From NCBI GenBank assembly GCA_023144145.1, contig JAGLGG010000256.1:1-8388 (forward strand): a DNA stretch of 8,388 nt, given 5' to 3'. Shown in pieces: positions 1 to 6,487 of the stretch; the stretch's first letter is position 1, and each line of letters begins with the position of its first letter. The DNA is from Anaerolineales bacterium (GTDB lineage: Bacteria; Chloroflexota; Anaerolineae; Anaerolineales; E44-bin32). Both the position numbers and the translations under genes were made by a program. The notes beneath the pieces were generated by a model that had not been told where the DNA came from, did no database searches, and saw nothing but the letters and a program-made list of their open reading frames with translations.

Positions 1-615
1 AGGCAGGTATTTACGTCGGGGATGGCGGATTGGCTCGCAAAAACTGTTCGGCATTTTGCCCAACGAAAAGATGTCCAGTTGGTCGTGCGCGTCCATCCAG
101 GTGAATTGCTCGGAGCAGGACATCCCTCAGTCGAAATCGTTCAATCTGCTTTGCCAGAATTGCCTCCTCATGTGACTGTCGTGCCACCAGAATCGACGGT
201 AAACACCTACGATTTGATTGAACTCGCCGATTTGGGACTGGTCTACACTACGACGGTTGGAATGGAGATGGCGATGAATGGCCTTCCTGTGATCGTGAGT
301 GGAATGACCCATTATCGTCAGAAGGGTTTCACATACGACCCTGAAACGATGCCCGAATATTTGAGCTTGCTGGATCAGCTCTCGAGTGACCCTGAAAAAT
401 ATCACCTGCCTCAAGCTCAGGTTGAATTGGCTTGGGCCTATGCTTACCGCTTTTTCTTTGAGTATCCTTTTCCCTTTCCATGGCATCTGATCCATTTTTG
501 GGATGATATCGAGACCAGAAGTATGAAGACCGTTCTGAGGGATCACGATAATAACTATCAGCCCACAATTGATGCCTTGTTGGGTGGATCGATTCATTGG
601 AACTCCCTCAAATGA
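1..615 (+). CDS. Capsule-polysaccharide-synthesis-type glycosyltransferase, C-terminal part (5' end outside window)
   Basis: The reading frame is open from the first base, so this is the last 204 codons of a longer protein; the ATG at 22 is probably internal. The visible part resembles the C-terminal half of capsule synthesis proteins (Capsule_synth, KpsC/KpsS-like, GT-B fold). After a beta strand comes a VHPG motif with its histidine at visible codon 32. Then follows a DLGLVYTTTVGMEMAMNG stretch (threonines at 83-85, glutamate 89), matching the nucleotide-sugar-binding 'S/T-S/T-x-G-x-E-A' loop of the family, and a G-x-x-x-Y-x-x-x-G-F/T segment. No signal peptide or membrane segment is visible. 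KpsC/KpsS enzymes use CMP-Kdo, so a transferase using a CMP-activated keto-sugar would suit the downstream genes, but the donor is inferred only from context. The stop codon overlaps the next gene's start (ATGA at 612-615). The family is fairly secure; the acceptor is unknown. Confidence 0.7.
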   Translation, partial: RQVFTSGMADWLAKTVRHFAQRKDVQLVVRVHPGELLGAGHPSVEIVQSALPELPPHVTVVPPESTVNTYDLIELADLGLVYTTTVGMEMAMNGLPVIVSGMTHYRQKGFTYDPETMPEYLSLLDQLSSDPEKYHLPQAQVELAWAYAYRFFFEYPFPFPWHLIHFWDDIETRSMKTVLRDHDNNYQPTIDALLGGSIHWNSLK

Positions 616-1535
616 CATCGAGCGGAAATGTGTTAACCACGGAAGCGCAAGTGAAGCAGCAAGTACGTGATTTTTATGATTCTGTGGGTTGGAGGAGCAT
701 CGGGGACGGTCTCTATCAAAATGCTCGATATGAGGATTTGCGACCTGTCTCAAGGGAATACATCCATCGATGCCACTTACGGGTTTCCAGATATATTCCG
801 AAGAGTGGCAAATACCTACTAGATGCCGGCTCAGGTCCGATTCAGTATCCAGAGTACCTTGAATATTCAAAGGAATTCGACTATCGAGTGTGTCTTGATA
901 TTTCTATGCTTGCTTTGAAAGAGGCCCGGCAAAGAATTGGTGATCATGGCTTGTACGTGGTTGGGGATATCGCAAATTTGCCTTTTAAAAGCGAGGTGTT
1001 TAAAGGGCTAATTTCCCTTCATACAATTCATCATTTACCAAGTGACGAGCATAAATTGGCCTTTTTTGATTTACAACGGACATTACAACCATCCGGCAAA
1101 GCAGCGATTGTTTACAGTTGGGGGATTCATTCACCTCTAATGAAATTACTTCAAATACCCATTTCTATGGCTATGAGAGCGATTCATGCTCGAATGAGAA
1201 GGAAGGTGGGTCCTGAACGTAAACCAGAAGTAAATCAGATCGAAAATGGTGATGCCCATGAGCTCATTTCTCAACCTGGGACCTTCACCTTTAAGCATGA
1301 TTACCGTTGGATCAAATCTGAACTCATTGAATTAACCGGTTTGGAAATTCGAGTATGGCGATCGGTGAGCACAGCATTCATGCGAGCATTTATCCATCGA
1401 AAACTATTTGGAAAATTCTGGCTGCGCTTAATTTACGCCTTCGAGGAAATCGCCCCACGCTATCTTGGGCGGATTGGTCAGTATCCTCTTATTCTCTTTC
1501 AAAAGCCGCCATCAAAATCATCCAGGGAGAGGTAA
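612..1535 (+). CDS. Class I SAM-dependent methyltransferase
   Basis: This 307-residue protein has the Rossmann-type methyltransferase core (Methyltransf_11/25-like). Motif I is LLDAGSGP with Asp71, Gly73 and Gly75. The acidic residue expected to contact the SAM ribose is Asp96 in VCLDIS. The adenine-contact motif is GDIANLPF (Asp119), and motif IV is ISLHTIHHLP. About 70 residues precede motif I, and a C-terminal extension of about 150 residues, rich in basic and aromatic residues, probably binds the acceptor. The ATG at 612 is chosen because it overlaps the upstream stop as ATGA, a standard coupling arrangement; an in-frame TTG at 597 would add five residues. There is no strong ribosome binding site, which fits coupling. 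In a polysaccharide locus it may O-methylate a sugar or cap a chain end; the substrate cannot be read from the sequence. The methyltransferase fold is secure. Confidence 0.85.
   Translation: MTSSGNVLTTEAQVKQQVRDFYDSVGWRSIGDGLYQNARYEDLRPVSREYIHRCHLRVSRYIPKSGKYLLDAGSGPIQYPEYLEYSKEFDYRVCLDISMLALKEARQRIGDHGLYVVGDIANLPFKSEVFKGLISLHTIHHLPSDEHKLAFFDLQRTLQPSGKAAIVYSWGIHSPLMKLLQIPISMAMRAIHARMRRKVGPERKPEVNQIENGDAHELISQPGTFTFKHDYRWIKSELIELTGLEIRVWRSVSTAFMRAFIHRKLFGKFWLRLIYAFEEIAPRYLGRIGQYPLILFQKPPSKSSRER
1524..1532 (+). promoter_or_regulatory. Ribosome binding site of pseB-type gene
   Basis: AGGGAGAGG lies within the last codons of the methyltransferase, nine bases before the ATG at 1542. It is one of the two strongest Shine-Dalgarno matches in the window and supports that start. 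Confidence 0.7.
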
Positions 1536-1541
1536 GCATAT

Positions 1542-2552
1542 ATGAATTGGGAAGATAAGATCGTTCTTGTCACGGGAGGAACCGGTTCCTATGGACGGAA
1601 ATTCGTTCGGATCATGTTGGATGAATACAATCCAAAGAAGATCATCGTGTTTAGTCGAGATGAACTCAAACAGCATGAGATGAGGATGGCCGGTTTCGAT
1701 TATGAGAGTTTACGTTACTTCATTGGCGATGTAAGGGACGTTACAAGGTTACGAAGAGCATTCCAGGATGTAGACGTTGTCATACACGCAGCAGCATTGA
1801 AGCAGGTGCCAGCATGTGAATATAACCCTAACGAAGCCATTATGACGAACATAATGGGTGCCAGAAATGTGATCGAAGCTGCACTTGATATGGAAGTTGA
1901 CCAAGTTATGGCCATAAGCACGGACAAGGCAGTTAATCCCGTGAATTTGTATGGTGCCACAAAACTGGCGGCCGAAAAACTCTTCGTTCGTTCAAACGCC
2001 TATGCTGGAGGGAAGGGTACTCGGTTCTCATGCGTGAGGTACGGCAATGTGGTTGGGAGCCGGGGCAGTGTTGTTCCACTATTTTTTCAACAGCGGGAGA
2101 CTGGAACATTGACCATTACGGATGAGCGCATGACACGCTTCTGGTTGTCTCTAGAACAAGGAGTTAGGTTCACGATTAATGTTTTTGAACAGATGAAGGC
2201 GGAAGATACGGGTAAGGATAGTGGTGAGATATTTGTCCCAAAAATTCCAAGCATGCGTGTTGCCGATCTAGCCAAGGCCATTGCTCCTGACTGCCGGCTC
2301 GAAGTTATCGGAATTAGACCGGGCGAAAAGTTGCACGAAATTCTTGTCTCTGAGGATGATGCCAGGCAAACGGTTGAACTCGATGACATGTTCGTTGTCG
2401 AACCAGCTGGCGCTTCATGGGAGCGTACGAATTGGAAGGGTCGCGGAAAACCTTTAGAAGATGGATTTATTTATGCTAGCGATACAAATGATCGCTGGCT
2501 AAGCACAGATGAGATACAGGAGCTGATTGCTCCGTTGGATCGTAAAGTGTAA
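1542..2552 (+). CDS. pseB: UDP-N-acetylglucosamine 4,6-dehydratase (inverting), PseB type
   Basis: This 336-residue extended SDR enzyme has the length usual for PseB/FlaA1. The family converts UDP-GlcNAc to UDP-2-acetamido-2,6-dideoxy-beta-L-arabino-hexos-4-ulose in the cytoplasm, using bound NADP. The cofactor loop is TGGTGSYG (Gly12, Gly15, Gly18), followed by the SRDEL-KQ-EM stretch typical of the family. In the active site, the usual SDR serine region is replaced by STDKAVNP (Thr127, Asp128, Lys129), with YGATK behind it (Tyr137, Lys141). The D/K/Y/K spacing equals that described for Helicobacter pylori FlaA1. Near the C-terminus are RPGEKLHEIL and the ASDTNDRWL motif typical of PseB, which WbjB/CapE-type dehydratases lack. 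The gene starts six bases after the methyltransferase stop. It would supply the 6-deoxy-4-keto sugar to the next gene's product. The identification is strong at family level. Confidence 0.92.
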   Translation: MNWEDKIVLVTGGTGSYGRKFVRIMLDEYNPKKIIVFSRDELKQHEMRMAGFDYESLRYFIGDVRDVTRLRRAFQDVDVVIHAAALKQVPACEYNPNEAIMTNIMGARNVIEAALDMEVDQVMAISTDKAVNPVNLYGATKLAAEKLFVRSNAYAGGKGTRFSCVRYGNVVGSRGSVVPLFFQQRETGTLTITDERMTRFWLSLEQGVRFTINVFEQMKAEDTGKDSGEIFVPKIPSMRVADLAKAIAPDCRLEVIGIRPGEKLHEILVSEDDARQTVELDDMFVVEPAGASWERTNWKGRGKPLEDGFIYASDTNDRWLSTDEIQELIAPLDRKV

Positions 2553-2556
2553 GGCC

Positions 2557-2563
2557 GGAAGGA
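2557..2563 (+). promoter_or_regulatory. Ribosome binding site supporting a GTG start
   Basis: GGAAGGA lies six bases upstream of the GTG at 2570. No in-frame ATG occurs nearby, and the Rossmann motif starts at residue 4 from this GTG. The site therefore decides the start. Confidence 0.65.
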
Positions 2564-2569
2564 TTTGGT

Positions 2570-3493
2570 GTGACGAAATTGCTCATTACGGGTGCGAGTG
2601 GATTGCTAGGGGCGAACCTGGTCCTTGAATCTGCCCAATCGCATGAGGTAACCGCGCTGTATTTGAAGCACCCTGTGCGACTCGGTGGAATTGAGACGGC
2701 GGCGTTGGATTTGAATGACTATGAGGAGGTGCTCGAGTTTTTTTCGGATGTCTCCCCTGATTGGGTCATTCACTGTGCAGCCGAAACCAATGTTGACCGG
2801 TGCGAGCAGGATCACGATCACGCGCACCGGATAAACCATTTCATGGCCAGATCTGTCTCACGCGCTGCATTCTCGGCCGGCGCTGAGCTCTTACACATAT
2901 CGACCGATGCAGTTTTTGACGGTGAATCCGAAGCTAACCATGAGAATCAAACGCCTCAACCAATCAACGTATATGGCGAGAGTAAGTTGGAGGGTGAGCG
3001 AGCAGTTTCGGAAGAACATCCAGGAGCATTAATCGTACGCACGAATTTCTATGGCTGGAATGCACAAGATAAGAGCAGTCTGGCCGAATTCTTTCTCCAA
3101 AACCTTGAAAACGGAGAAAGTTGCAGGGGGTTTATCGACGTAAAAGTGAAGACGTTGTTGGTGAACGATTTATGCAAAATATTGCTGAAGATGATTGAAA
3201 GCGATCTGGCGGGTATTTTTCATGTAGTGGCAGGGAATTGCATGAGTAAATATGAGTTCGGAGTGACATTAGCGCGTGAGTTTGGGCTGGCTGGTGATCT
3301 CATCGAAGCTGTGGCGGTCGATGAAATCGGTCTCAGCGCAAAACGCCCGAAGAACCTTTGTCTATCGACTACGAAGCTTGAACAAGTTTTACAAATAGGG
3401 TTACCAACGATTGAAGAGGGCCTTCGAAGATTAAAGACCTTGCGCGAAATGGGATATCCCGACCGATTGAAATCAATGATTGGAGGGGATTGA
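2570..3493 (+). CDS. RmlD-like NAD(P)-dependent sugar reductase (extended SDR)
   Basis: This 307-residue protein resembles dTDP-4-dehydrorhamnose reductases (RmlD_sub_bind family), which reduce a C4 keto group on a nucleotide-activated 6-deoxy sugar. The dinucleotide-binding motif GASGLLG begins at Gly8. HCAAETNVDRCE matches the 'aAaytaVdkaE' segment of RmlD. The catalytic triad is STDAVFDG (Thr112, in the Ser/Thr position) plus YGESK (Tyr135, Lys139). KLEGE follows, as in the family. No RmlA, RmlB or RmlC is present, so dTDP-rhamnose synthesis is not supported. The gene lies directly behind a 4,6-dehydratase whose product is a 4-keto-6-deoxy sugar, and before the nonulosonic acid synthase. 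The natural inference is that it reduces that keto group. The fold and reductase class are well supported; the exact substrate is not, and an epimerase role remains possible. Confidence 0.8.
   Translation: MTKLLITGASGLLGANLVLESAQSHEVTALYLKHPVRLGGIETAALDLNDYEEVLEFFSDVSPDWVIHCAAETNVDRCEQDHDHAHRINHFMARSVSRAAFSAGAELLHISTDAVFDGESEANHENQTPQPINVYGESKLEGERAVSEEHPGALIVRTNFYGWNAQDKSSLAEFFLQNLENGESCRGFIDVKVKTLLVNDLCKILLKMIESDLAGIFHVVAGNCMSKYEFGVTLAREFGLAGDLIEAVAVDEIGLSAKRPKNLCLSTTKLEQVLQIGLPTIEEGLRRLKTLREMGYPDRLKSMIGGD
3482..3488 (+). promoter_or_regulatory. Ribosome binding site deciding the start of the NeuB-family gene
   Basis: GGAGGGG lies inside the end of the reductase gene, six bases before the ATG at 3495. 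A TTG further upstream at 3480 is in frame, but its codons would contain this site, so the ATG is the better start. Confidence 0.75.
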
Positions 3494-3494
3494 A

Positions 3495-4565
3495 ATGAGT
3501 GCCATTCAAATCGGCGAGAGGTTAGTGGGGGGAGATAATCCAACCTACTTTATCGCCGATATCTCCGCAAATCATGACGGGGAACTCGAGCGGGCAAAAA
3601 TGTTGATCCGATTGGTGGCAGAAGCAGGAGCGGATGCAGCGAAATTTCAAAATTTCCGCGCGCCAAAGATCGTTAGCGACTATGGGTTTCGATCTATGAA
3701 ATCACAACAATCCCACCAAGCGACCTGGGAGAAATCCGTTTTTGAGGTGTATCAAGGCGCCTCAATTCCCTTCGAGTGGACACCTGTTTTGAAAGGTGAA
3801 TGCGATCAAGCTGGAATCGATTATTTTTCTTCTCCATATGACACTGAGGCCGTGGATATGCTTGAACCCTATGTCCCGGCATACAAAATTGGATCGGGGG
3901 ATATTACCTGGCTTGAGATCCTTCGAACTATCGCGGATAAAGGAAAGCCCGTCATTTTAGCCACGGGAGCATCATCGATTGAAGATGTCAAAAGGGCGGT
4001 GGAGCAGATACTCGAAAGAAATGATCAACTCATCTTGATGCAGTGCAACACAAATTACACTGCAAGTCTGGAAAATTTTGATCACATTCATTTGAATGTC
4101 CTTAAAACTTATGCTGCTCTTTATCCTGATGTTGTTTTGGGTTTGTCCGATCATACCTCTGGGCACGCAACTGTGCTGGGTGCGGTCGCGCTGGGTGCAC
4201 GTGCAATTGAGAAGCATTTTACCGATGACAATTCCAGGATTGGACCAGATCACCCATTCTCAATGGATCCCATAGCATGGCGCGAGATGGTTGATCGTAC
4301 TCGAGAATTGGAAAGGGCTTTAGGTTCACCCAACAAACGCGTTGCTAATAATGAATCAGAGACGGTTGTTGTACAACAACGTTGTCTTAGAGCCGCCCGG
4401 GATATCAAGCAGGGTGAAAATTTCGTAAGAGAGATGATTGATGTGCTCAGACCTGCACCAAGCGGAGCACTTCGCCCCTACGAACTTGAAAAATTAATTG
4501 GGAAGGTGGCAGCTAAAAATATCGCAGCTGGTGCTGAAATCTACTGGGCAGAAGTGGTTGACTAA
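3495..4565 (+). CDS. neuB: Nonulosonic acid synthase, NeuB/PseI family
   Basis: This 356-residue protein is full length for the sialic, legionaminic or pseudaminic acid synthase family, which condenses phosphoenolpyruvate with a 6-carbon N-acyl amino sugar to give a 9-carbon keto-acid. The N-terminal TIM barrel carries SANHDG (Asn26, His27), GADAAKFQ, FSSPYDTEAVDML, YKIGSGD, ATGAS, QCNTNYTA, GLSDHTSG (His220) and EKHFTDD (His241), then GPDHPFSMDP. The two histidines are 21 residues apart, like the metal-binding pair of meningococcal NeuB. A C-terminal SAF (antifreeze-like) domain spans about 294-356, from RCLRAARDIKQGE through LIGKVAAKNIAAG. SANH and FEVYQGASIPFEW look PseI-like, while KFQ-F and GPDH-FS look more like NeuB/LegI, so the exact product class is open. 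One base separates it from the reductase stop, and it overlaps the next start as TAATG. 'neuB' is used here as the family name only. Confidence 0.9.
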   Translation: MSAIQIGERLVGGDNPTYFIADISANHDGELERAKMLIRLVAEAGADAAKFQNFRAPKIVSDYGFRSMKSQQSHQATWEKSVFEVYQGASIPFEWTPVLKGECDQAGIDYFSSPYDTEAVDMLEPYVPAYKIGSGDITWLEILRTIADKGKPVILATGASSIEDVKRAVEQILERNDQLILMQCNTNYTASLENFDHIHLNVLKTYAALYPDVVLGLSDHTSGHATVLGAVALGARAIEKHFTDDNSRIGPDHPFSMDPIAWREMVDRTRELERALGSPNKRVANNESETVVVQQRCLRAARDIKQGENFVREMIDVLRPAPSGALRPYELEKLIGKVAAKNIAAGAEIYWAEVVD

Positions 4566-5683
4566 TGCGCGTCATCTATTTTTCGAAGGATTACACTCCC
4601 CATGATCATAGAATTCTCTCTGCACTTAGTGAGACGGATCATGAGGTTCATTTCCTTCGTCTTCAGCAGAGCCAAAGGATTCAGGAGGACCGAGCTCTTC
4701 CAGACAGTATAAGGACCATCGATTGGATCGGAGGGTCTGAGGCCAATCCCGCCTTTGAAGAACCGAAATATGCATCAGACCTGAAGAGAGTTATTGAGGA
4801 AATCAAGCCTGATTTGATCCATGCAGGTCCGGTTCAATCGTGTGCATATTTGACGGCACTTACAAATTTCACACCTTTGCTCACCATGTCATGGGGCTAC
4901 GACATCCTTCGAGATGCCCAAGAGGGGAACGGGCGAAAGATTGCAGAATTTACATTATCCAGATCGAGCCTACTCGCATGTGATTGTGAGGCAGTAGCCT
5001 CGGCCGCAAATGATTTGGGCATGCCTCGAGATAAGATGGTGATTTTCCCCTGGGGCGTCGATTTGAATCACTTTTCGCCAGGTTCGGCGGAAGAATTGCG
5101 CGCGAAATTAGGATGGCAGGATGCCTTCATCATACTTTCAACTCGAGCGCTCAGGCCGATTTATGGAGTAGATATCCTGGTGGAAGGTTTTATCCAGGCC
5201 GCGAAACTGCGTGCCGACCTCCGCCTGCTCATCCTGCATGATGGCATATTGAGAGAGGATCTCGAGAGAAAGTTGCGGGAAGAAAACCTTGAAGATCGTG
5301 CTCACTTTGTAGGGAGAGTTGGTTTTGATCATCTGCCAGCCTACTATCACGCGGCTGATCTTTACTTGAGCGCATCTCGATCCGATGGGAGTTCAATTAG
5401 CCTGCTTGAAGCTATGGCTTCGGGGCTTCCGGCCCTTGTATCGAACATCCCAGGAAATTGTGAATGGGTAGAATTAGAAAAAACTGGGTGGTGGTTTGAG
5501 GATGGCCAGTCCCATTCCCTCGCCAAGGCTATTGAAATCGCTGTTAAGGATGAAACAATTCTAAAATCCTATGGGCGTAATGCGAGAAAGATTGCCGTGC
5601 TTAGAGCCAATTGGGACGTTAATTTCCAGCTTTTAGTGCACGCTTACCAATCCCTTTCAGAGGCCAATGAGAAGGCAGCATGA
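4565..5683 (+). CDS. Glycosyltransferase family 4 (GT-B fold)
   Basis: This 372-residue protein is typical in length for GT4 retaining glycosyltransferases, which move a sugar from a nucleotide donor to a lipid-linked or growing glycan at the inner membrane face. The N-terminal acceptor domain begins at once with MRVIYFSKDYTPHDHRIL and contains the IKPDLIHAGP strand. The donor domain contains the PWGVDLNHFSPG linker, DAFIILSTRALRPIYGVDILVEGF, HFVGRV, and the binding loop SDGSSISLLEAMASGLP. Aligned to the EX7E signature, the first acid is Asp274 and the second is Glu282, so the motif reads DX7E. No membrane span is seen. The ATG shares one base with the stop of the synthase gene (TAATG), and the stop overlaps the next start (ATGA at 5680-5683). 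It sits between synthase and cytidylyltransferase, so it probably acts in the same glycan; donor and linkage are unknown. Confidence 0.88.
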   Translation: MRVIYFSKDYTPHDHRILSALSETDHEVHFLRLQQSQRIQEDRALPDSIRTIDWIGGSEANPAFEEPKYASDLKRVIEEIKPDLIHAGPVQSCAYLTALTNFTPLLTMSWGYDILRDAQEGNGRKIAEFTLSRSSLLACDCEAVASAANDLGMPRDKMVIFPWGVDLNHFSPGSAEELRAKLGWQDAFIILSTRALRPIYGVDILVEGFIQAAKLRADLRLLILHDGILREDLERKLREENLEDRAHFVGRVGFDHLPAYYHAADLYLSASRSDGSSISLLEAMASGLPALVSNIPGNCEWVELEKTGWWFEDGQSHSLAKAIEIAVKDETILKSYGRNARKIAVLRANWDVNFQLLVHAYQSLSEANEKAA

Positions 5684-6447
5684 GATCCGAAAATCCGCAC
5701 GTCATCGCAATCATTCAAGCTCGTATGAGTTCTACGCGCCTTCCGGGAAAGATCCTCATGGACATCGATGGGATTTCGATGCTCGAGCGGGTTGTGGAAC
5801 GCGTAAGACGCGCGCAGACCATTAATCAAGTCGTGGTTGCCATGACGCTGGACGAAGAGGATGATCAAGTCGCCCACTTATGTGAGCAGAGTGATTTTCA
5901 ATTTGTTCGTGGACCCAATGAGGATGTGCTCAAACGATATGTGCAGGCCGCCAGGCAGTTCGGAGCTGATGTTGTAGTGCGCATCACGGCGGATTGCCCT
6001 TTGATGGACCCTGATGTGATCGACAAGACAGTTGCCAATTTCCTTGAACGGATTGGTGAGGTTGATTTCGGGAGCAATCGGGGTGCTGGGGAAATACGGC
6101 GTACATATCCGATTGGCATGGATGTGGAAGTCTTTTCACGTGCGGCACTGGAGAGGGCTGGGGCGGAGGCCCATGAATCCTATCAAAGAGAGCATGTTAC
6201 TCCCTATTTATACGAGCAACCAGGAAGATTTCAAACTGTAACAATTGACTCTGGTGGGAATTTTGGGCAATTACGGTGGACGGTAGATACCGCAGAAGAT
6301 TTGGAGTTTGTACGACAAATCTATCAACGATTGGGCGGATCGAGCACCTTTGGTATGGCGGACATTCTAGAGATTCTCAAACAGGAGCCTGAACTTAACG
6401 AGATCAATACCGATGTCCAGCAAAAGACATCACGAGAGGCGGGATAA
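5680..6447 (+). CDS. spsF: SpsF-family cytidylyltransferase (CMP-nonulosonic acid synthetase candidate)
   Basis: This 255-residue protein belongs to the CTP_transf_3/SpsF group, relatives of NeuA and KdsB that activate keto-sugar acids as CMP derivatives. The nucleotide-binding signature is IIQARMSSTRLPGKIL (Gln13 to Lys24). Next come VVAMTLDEEDD, RGPNEDVLKRY, ITADCPLMDP (Asp105, the metal-binding position of the family) and LRWTVDTAEDLEF (Asp203, Asp207), a hallmark of SpsF. In Bacillus subtilis, spsF lies beside the neuB homologue spsE in the spore-coat polysaccharide operon, so the pairing here is meaningful. The start overlaps the GT4 stop as ATGA, with GAGAAGG four bases upstream. It is inferred to activate the product of the synthase; no second cytidylyltransferase is visible. 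The last 25 or so residues look unconserved. The family is secure; the substrate rests on context. Confidence 0.85.
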   Translation: MRSENPHVIAIIQARMSSTRLPGKILMDIDGISMLERVVERVRRAQTINQVVVAMTLDEEDDQVAHLCEQSDFQFVRGPNEDVLKRYVQAARQFGADVVVRITADCPLMDPDVIDKTVANFLERIGEVDFGSNRGAGEIRRTYPIGMDVEVFSRAALERAGAEAHESYQREHVTPYLYEQPGRFQTVTIDSGGNFGQLRWTVDTAEDLEFVRQIYQRLGGSSTFGMADILEILKQEPELNEINTDVQQKTSREAG

Positions 6448-6487
6448 TGTATTGCCCATTCCGCCCAGCTTCCAAAGGTCGCTGCCG

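Noticed and set aside
597..611. TTG start for the methyltransferase
   Set aside because: The ATG at 612 gives the ATGA overlap seen elsewhere in this block, and the five extra residues carry nothing recognisable.
127..870. Long open frame on the - strand (247 codons)
   Set aside because: It lies fully opposite the capsule-type transferase and methyltransferase, has no recognisable domain, and would be the only reverse gene. It is a shadow of real coding frames.
1355..1558. Small + strand frame spanning the methyltransferase/pseB junction
   Set aside because: It overlaps two well-supported genes in another frame and encodes no recognisable motif.
2570..3493. dTDP-rhamnose synthesis (true RmlD)
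   Set aside because: No rmlA, rmlB or rmlC accompanies it, while a 4,6-dehydratase acting on UDP-GlcNAc sits immediately upstream. An RmlD function is possible only if the partners are elsewhere.
1542..3493. UDP-L-FucNAc pathway (WbjB/WbjC pair)
   Set aside because: The dehydratase C-terminus has the PseB-type ASDTNDRWL motif, the reductase lacks an obvious cupin C-terminal domain as in WbjC, and no WbjD-type 2-epimerase follows.
3495..4565. Plain N-acetylneuraminic acid (Neu5Ac) synthesis
   Set aside because: A 4,6-dehydratase next to the synthase points to a 6-deoxy precursor and thus a 9-deoxy product; no NeuC-type epimerase or NeuA is visible.
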